This document shows positions 43,144 to 45,947 of a DNA stretch of 45,947 nucleotides, in pieces. A model generated the notes under the pieces. It saw nothing but the letters and a program-made list of their open reading frames with translations, had not been told where the DNA came from and searched no databases. This stretch comes from Cohaesibacter sp. (lineage in GTDB: Bacteria; Pseudomonadota; Alphaproteobacteria; Rhizobiales; Cohaesibacteraceae): the NCBI GenBank assembly GCA_025800105.1, contig JAOXSG010000484.1, positions 1 through 45,947 of the forward strand, in the 5' to 3' direction. The stretch's first letter is position 1. Every line of letters starts with the position of its first letter. Both the position numbers and the translations under genes were made by a program.

Positions 43144-43962
43144 TTAATCCTTATGGACAGAAATATCCGGGGCATCAACGGCCTTCATGCCGACACAATG
43201 ATAGCCGGAATCCACATGATGAACTTCACCAGTCACGCCACGGGAATAGTCGGAGAGGAAATAAACAGCCGAATCGCCCACTTCATCAATCGTCACGGTA
43301 CGGCGCAGAGGCGAATTATATTCATTCCATTTCAGGATATAGCGGAAATCACCAATACCGGACGCTGCCAGCGTCTTGATAGGCCCGGCAGAAATGGCAT
43401 TGACGCGAATATTCTGCTTGCCCAAATCCTCAGCCATATAACGCACAGACGTCTCAAGCGCAGATTTTGCAACACCCATCACATTATAATGTGGCATGAC
43501 TTTTTCAGCGCCATAATAGCTCAAAGTCAGCAGCGATCCGCCATCCGTCATCAGCTTTTCAGCCCGCTGGGCAATCGCGGTAAAGGAATAGCAGGAGATG
43601 AACATGGATTGTGCAAAATTCTCGGCGCTTGTATCCACATAGCGGCCAGTCAGCTCTTCCTTATCGGAATAGGCAATGCAGTGAACCACAAAATCAAGCT
43701 TGCCCCATTCTTTTTCGATATTGGCAAAAACCGCATCAATCGAATCGGAATCGGTGACATCACAATGCCCGGCAACAAAGGCCCCCAATTTGTCGGCAAG
43801 AGGTTCCACCCGCTTTTTCAGGGCATCCCCCTGATAGGTAAAGGCCAGCTCGGCACCTGCATCCGCACAGGCCTGAGCAATGCCCCAAGCAATTGAGCGC
43901 GTATTTGCAACACCCATGACCAGACCACGTTTGCCCTTCATCAATTGAGGCTTGTCAGACAT
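43144..43962 (-). CDS. fabI: Enoyl-[acyl-carrier-protein] reductase FabI
   Basis: NADH-dependent reduction of enoyl-ACP, the last step of each fatty-acid elongation cycle and a triclosan target. 272 residues. It has the nucleotide motif GVANTRSIAWGIA, the catalytic SYYGAEKVMPHYNVMGVAKSALE region (Y149, Y159, K166) and the ISAGPIKTLAASGI loop. No AAGGAG-type site is clear: GAGGGAATCG lies upstream of the ATG at 43962. The gene stands alone with a long upstream region. Confidence 0.97.
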   Translation of the reverse strand: MSDKPQLMKGKRGLVMGVANTRSIAWGIAQACADAGAELAFTYQGDALKKRVEPLADKLGAFVAGHCDVTDSDSIDAVFANIEKEWGKLDFVVHCIAYSDKEELTGRYVDTSAENFAQSMFISCYSFTAIAQRAEKLMTDGGSLLTLSYYGAEKVMPHYNVMGVAKSALETSVRYMAEDLGKQNIRVNAISAGPIKTLAASGIGDFRYILKWNEYNSPLRRTVTIDEVGDSAVYFLSDYSRGVTGEVHHVDSGYHCVGMKAVDAPDISVHKD

Positions 43963-44465
43963 CGATTCCCTCTTTTTGCGTCGCGCTCAAATGCAGACCT
44001 GCAATCAGGTTGCCTTGATCACATAAGGCCAAAACAGACAGGCCTTGCCATGGCTGCTTTGACGAACAGATAAATAAAACAGGCAAGACAAGGCCCGTTT
44101 GATAAACAATGTGGCGCCTTTATCCAACACAAAGTGCCGCAAATGCAATGGCTAATTGGCAAGGCGTGCATGAGCTATGCTCAAACTTTGTTACAATTTC
44201 TTAACCGCACCGACCAAAAGACACAGGAAAACACGCTCAAAGCACCAATCGTTGGGAAGAATAGGCAAATAGATCGCGCGTAAAAAGCCAGTGCCAAAAA
44301 ACGGCAGTCATCAACGATCTCAACAATTGCCAAGAGATATGCACGCGATCAAAAAGAAGTATCACGGCGAAACAAACCCGCCATGATAATGTTTGTATAA
44401 TAAGGCAAAGCAATGCCAATCAGAGCATATAACAGGCAGTGGAGATGCCTAAAGACCGCGAAAGG
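43963..44465. other. Intergenic region between TetR-type gene and fabI
   Basis: About 500 bases. I see no gene, hairpin terminator or repeat. It must contain the fabI promoter; several short frames lack ribosome sites. Confidence 0.4.
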
Positions 44466-45143
44466 TCAGGCCCGAATGGCTGCCACAGGTTCATCCTCAA
44501 TAAAAAAAGGTGCTCTGTGACCATTGATAATGCAATCCATTGCATAGCCTAAATGGGTAGGCAAATCACTTTGGCGGCCTTTATTGAGCCATTCCTGTCC
44601 CAACCCGAACAAAAGTGAGACGAGAATTTCGCTCAACATGTCAGGCTTCGTGCTGCTTTCCAGCTCCCCACTCTCAACTGCTTTTTGACAAAGCCGTTCC
44701 AACGTGAAGCGCAATTGACTTGCGGCACATTTTTTTTGCTCAAGCTGGCTGTCTTCATCCCGTAAATTACGAGAAAAAACAAGCGCCAGCCAAACACCCG
44801 GATTGCTACGGAAATCTGCCGCCATCTCGACCATGACATTTTTGCCAAGGGCGATCGGGTCATTCCATTGATCCGTTTGTCCAATCAGCATTTTCAAGCG
44901 CTCAATCACACGATTATTGGCTTCCTCAAGGATAGCATCATGCAATTGTTGTTTTGAGCGGAAATGTCGAAAGATTGCTGGCTGCGATATCCCCACAATA
45001 TTGGCAAGCTCAGTCGTTGAAAGAGAAAGATGTCCTGCTTCTTCGATACAGGAAAAAGCAGCATTAATTATTTCTTGTCGCCGATACGCACTGTTCATTC
45101 TACGAACAGGTCGTTTCGACTGTTTCATACCTTGTTCAGGCAT
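44466..45143 (-). CDS. TetR-family regulator
   Basis: 225-residue TetR-type repressor. N-terminal HTH with RRQEIINAAFSCIEEAG, then TTELANIVGISQPAIFRHF, and SKQQLHDAIL. The C-terminal ligand domain includes LVSLLFGLGQEWLNKGR. The GGGGA 7 bases upstream supports the ATG at 45143. The target and ligand are unknown; the nearest genes are fabI on one side and an FAD oxidase on the other. Confidence 0.9.
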   Translation of the reverse strand: MPEQGMKQSKRPVRRMNSAYRRQEIINAAFSCIEEAGHLSLSTTELANIVGISQPAIFRHFRSKQQLHDAILEEANNRVIERLKMLIGQTDQWNDPIALGKNVMVEMAADFRSNPGVWLALVFSRNLRDEDSQLEQKKCAASQLRFTLERLCQKAVESGELESSTKPDMLSEILVSLLFGLGQEWLNKGRQSDLPTHLGYAMDCIINGHRAPFFIEDEPVAAIRA

Positions 45144-45606
45144 CCAGCTGTCCCCTTGCTGTGATGCAATTTCATGTTACACACTATAAATTACAAAAAA
45201 TTGAAAGTTATCGCTATCTTTTTTAGCGCATAGTGCACCTTTTGATGCATATTTTAGTTCAAATGGCCTAAAAACGGCATTTGACTTGTTAGTAAATGCT
45301 CGTTTTTGAGAGATCTGGTACAAAATACGGTTTTCTTGCAAATTTTCGATATATTTGATTCGCCTTATTTTCGCACAAATACGGATGTCCATGCTCTGAC
45401 ATTATATATCAATTGCGTGACGTTTCATTAGGACAGCAAGGGCATTTGGCCATAAACAGAGCACCAAGGCCTCAGGGTTTGATATGTCAGGGTATGTCTT
45501 TTACACTGGCTTTAGGCGTCTTGTGAGGCGCTGTATCTTTGGCTTCTTTGCCTTGGTACTGTTTGACCTTGGTACTTTTCCCAACTCATGATCTGGTATC
45601 ATTTTC
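45144..45606. other. AT-rich divergent region between TetR-type gene and FAD oxidase
   Basis: About 460 bases with no gene. It is notably AT-rich near the TetR end. GCATTT-G-ACT-TGTT-AGT-AAATGC (45277-45299) is an imperfect palindrome and may be an operator. No other structure was seen. Confidence 0.4.
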
Positions 45607-45947
45607 ATGTCACTATCTTCCTTACCTTCCTCTTTTGACACGCATCTTGGCTGGTTTGAAACCTTGCTGGGACCGGATCATTGCCTAACGGCTGACAGCG
45701 ACACAAAGCGCTATTGTCGTGAGCCGCGTGAGAAATTTCCGGGTCGCTGCTGGCTGGTTGTGCGACCGGGCAATCGTGATGAGGTGGCACAAATCATGGC
45801 TTATGCCGTCCAGCATGATCTGGCCATCGTCCCGCAAGGGGGCAATACGGGATTGGTCGGGGGGCAAATCCCGGATGAAAGCGGTTTGCAGATTGTCATA
45901 AGCTGTGAACGGCTGAACAAAATCCGCTCTCTGGATCCTGTTGGCAA
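45607..45947 (+). CDS. FAD-linked oxidase (GlcD/D-2-hydroxyglutarate dehydrogenase-like), 5' part
   Basis: N-terminal 113 residues of an FAD-binding PCMH-type oxidase, truncated by the right window edge. The start is MSLSSLPSSFDTHLGWFE, the family-like YCREPREKFPGRCWLVVRPG follows, and the FAD-binding PQGGNTGLVGGQIP is clear near residues 86-99. The family includes D-lactate, glycolate and D-2-hydroxyglutarate dehydrogenases; the substrate cannot be told from the fragment. The ribosome site before the ATG at 45607 is weak. Confidence 0.85.
   Translation, partial: MSLSSLPSSFDTHLGWFETLLGPDHCLTADSDTKRYCREPREKFPGRCWLVVRPGNRDEVAQIMAYAVQHDLAIVPQGGNTGLVGGQIPDESGLQIVISCERLNKIRSLDPVG

Noticed and set aside
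1-45947. tRNA, rRNA or CRISPR
   Set aside because: No tRNA-like cloverleaf, rRNA stretch or regularly spaced direct repeats were seen in the gaps.

Overview
The window looks like a chromosomal segment of an alphaproteobacterium, most probably a Hyphomicrobiales (Rhizobiales) member. This is an inference from gene content and order: TPR protein/ispE, polyprenyl synthase/DUF2007/TrmN6-like methyltransferase/S49 protease, a NadQ-like Nudix regulator beside rnhB, an ars operon with an aquaporin in place of ArsB, and a GTTC-N7-GTTC SOS box. A Cohaesibacter-like marine genus is a guess only. No rRNA, tRNA, CRISPR array, prophage or intact transposase gene was seen. Genes are dense and mostly housekeeping, in short operons on both strands.

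Layout. 0-2 kb: 5' part of an electron-transfer-flavoprotein:ubiquinone oxidoreductase (cut by the window edge) and a divergent family-4-like uracil-DNA glycosylase. 2-4.7 kb: denitrification pair nirK-nirV on the minus strand, with an FNR/NnrR-type box upstream. 4.7-7.6 kb: SleB-like cell-wall hydrolase, then about 1 kb of mostly non-coding DNA holding a strong orphan terminator, then a small membrane protein. 7.6-11.4 kb: MeaB GTPase and pyruvate phosphate dikinase. 11.7-13.3 kb: arsR-arsC-aqpS. 13.5-16.1 kb: DUF3422 protein plus a FolC/Mur-ligase-like protein. 16.1-21.5 kb: ispE, TPR protein, 2OG-Fe(II) oxygenase, polyprenyl diphosphate synthase. 21.8-28 kb: DUF2007, methyltransferase, M20 hydrolase, S49 protease, DUF418 membrane protein, a small membrane protein and a radical SAM protein with a LexA-type box. 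28.4-30.3 kb: a membrane/coiled-coil/EAL gene split into two frames at an A8 run. 30.5-35.9 kb: HAD phosphatase, a 267-bp MITE-like element, YgfZ-like protein, a hypothetical gene, moaB, and a divergent LysR/hydrolase pair. 36.5-41.3 kb: glyQ, ChaN-like protein, lemA and DUF2207. 41.3-45.9 kb: rnhB, NadQ-like regulator, fabI, a TetR regulator and the start of an FAD-linked oxidase (cut by the window edge).

How genes work together. NirK reduces nitrite to NO under a probable oxygen/NO-sensing CRP/FNR regulator. ArsC reduces arsenate and the aquaporin can release arsenite, under ArsR control. IspE and the polyprenyl synthase both serve isoprenoid/ubiquinone synthesis, and ETF-QO feeds electrons to ubiquinone. 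FabI supplies membrane lipids.

The least ordinary signals are: (1) the split EAL gene, where the slippery heptamer A AAA AAC sits exactly where a -1 shift would join the two frames; (2) a family of short CTAG-ended repeats, one full 267-bp MITE-like copy and several solo ends, three of which contain or overlap a gene's stop codon; (3) an SOS-type box in front of the radical SAM gene; (4) a uracil-DNA glycosylase lacking most of the iron-sulfur cysteines expected for its family; and (5) a DUF3422/FolC-like gene pair of unknown function. I saw no clearly new multi-gene system.
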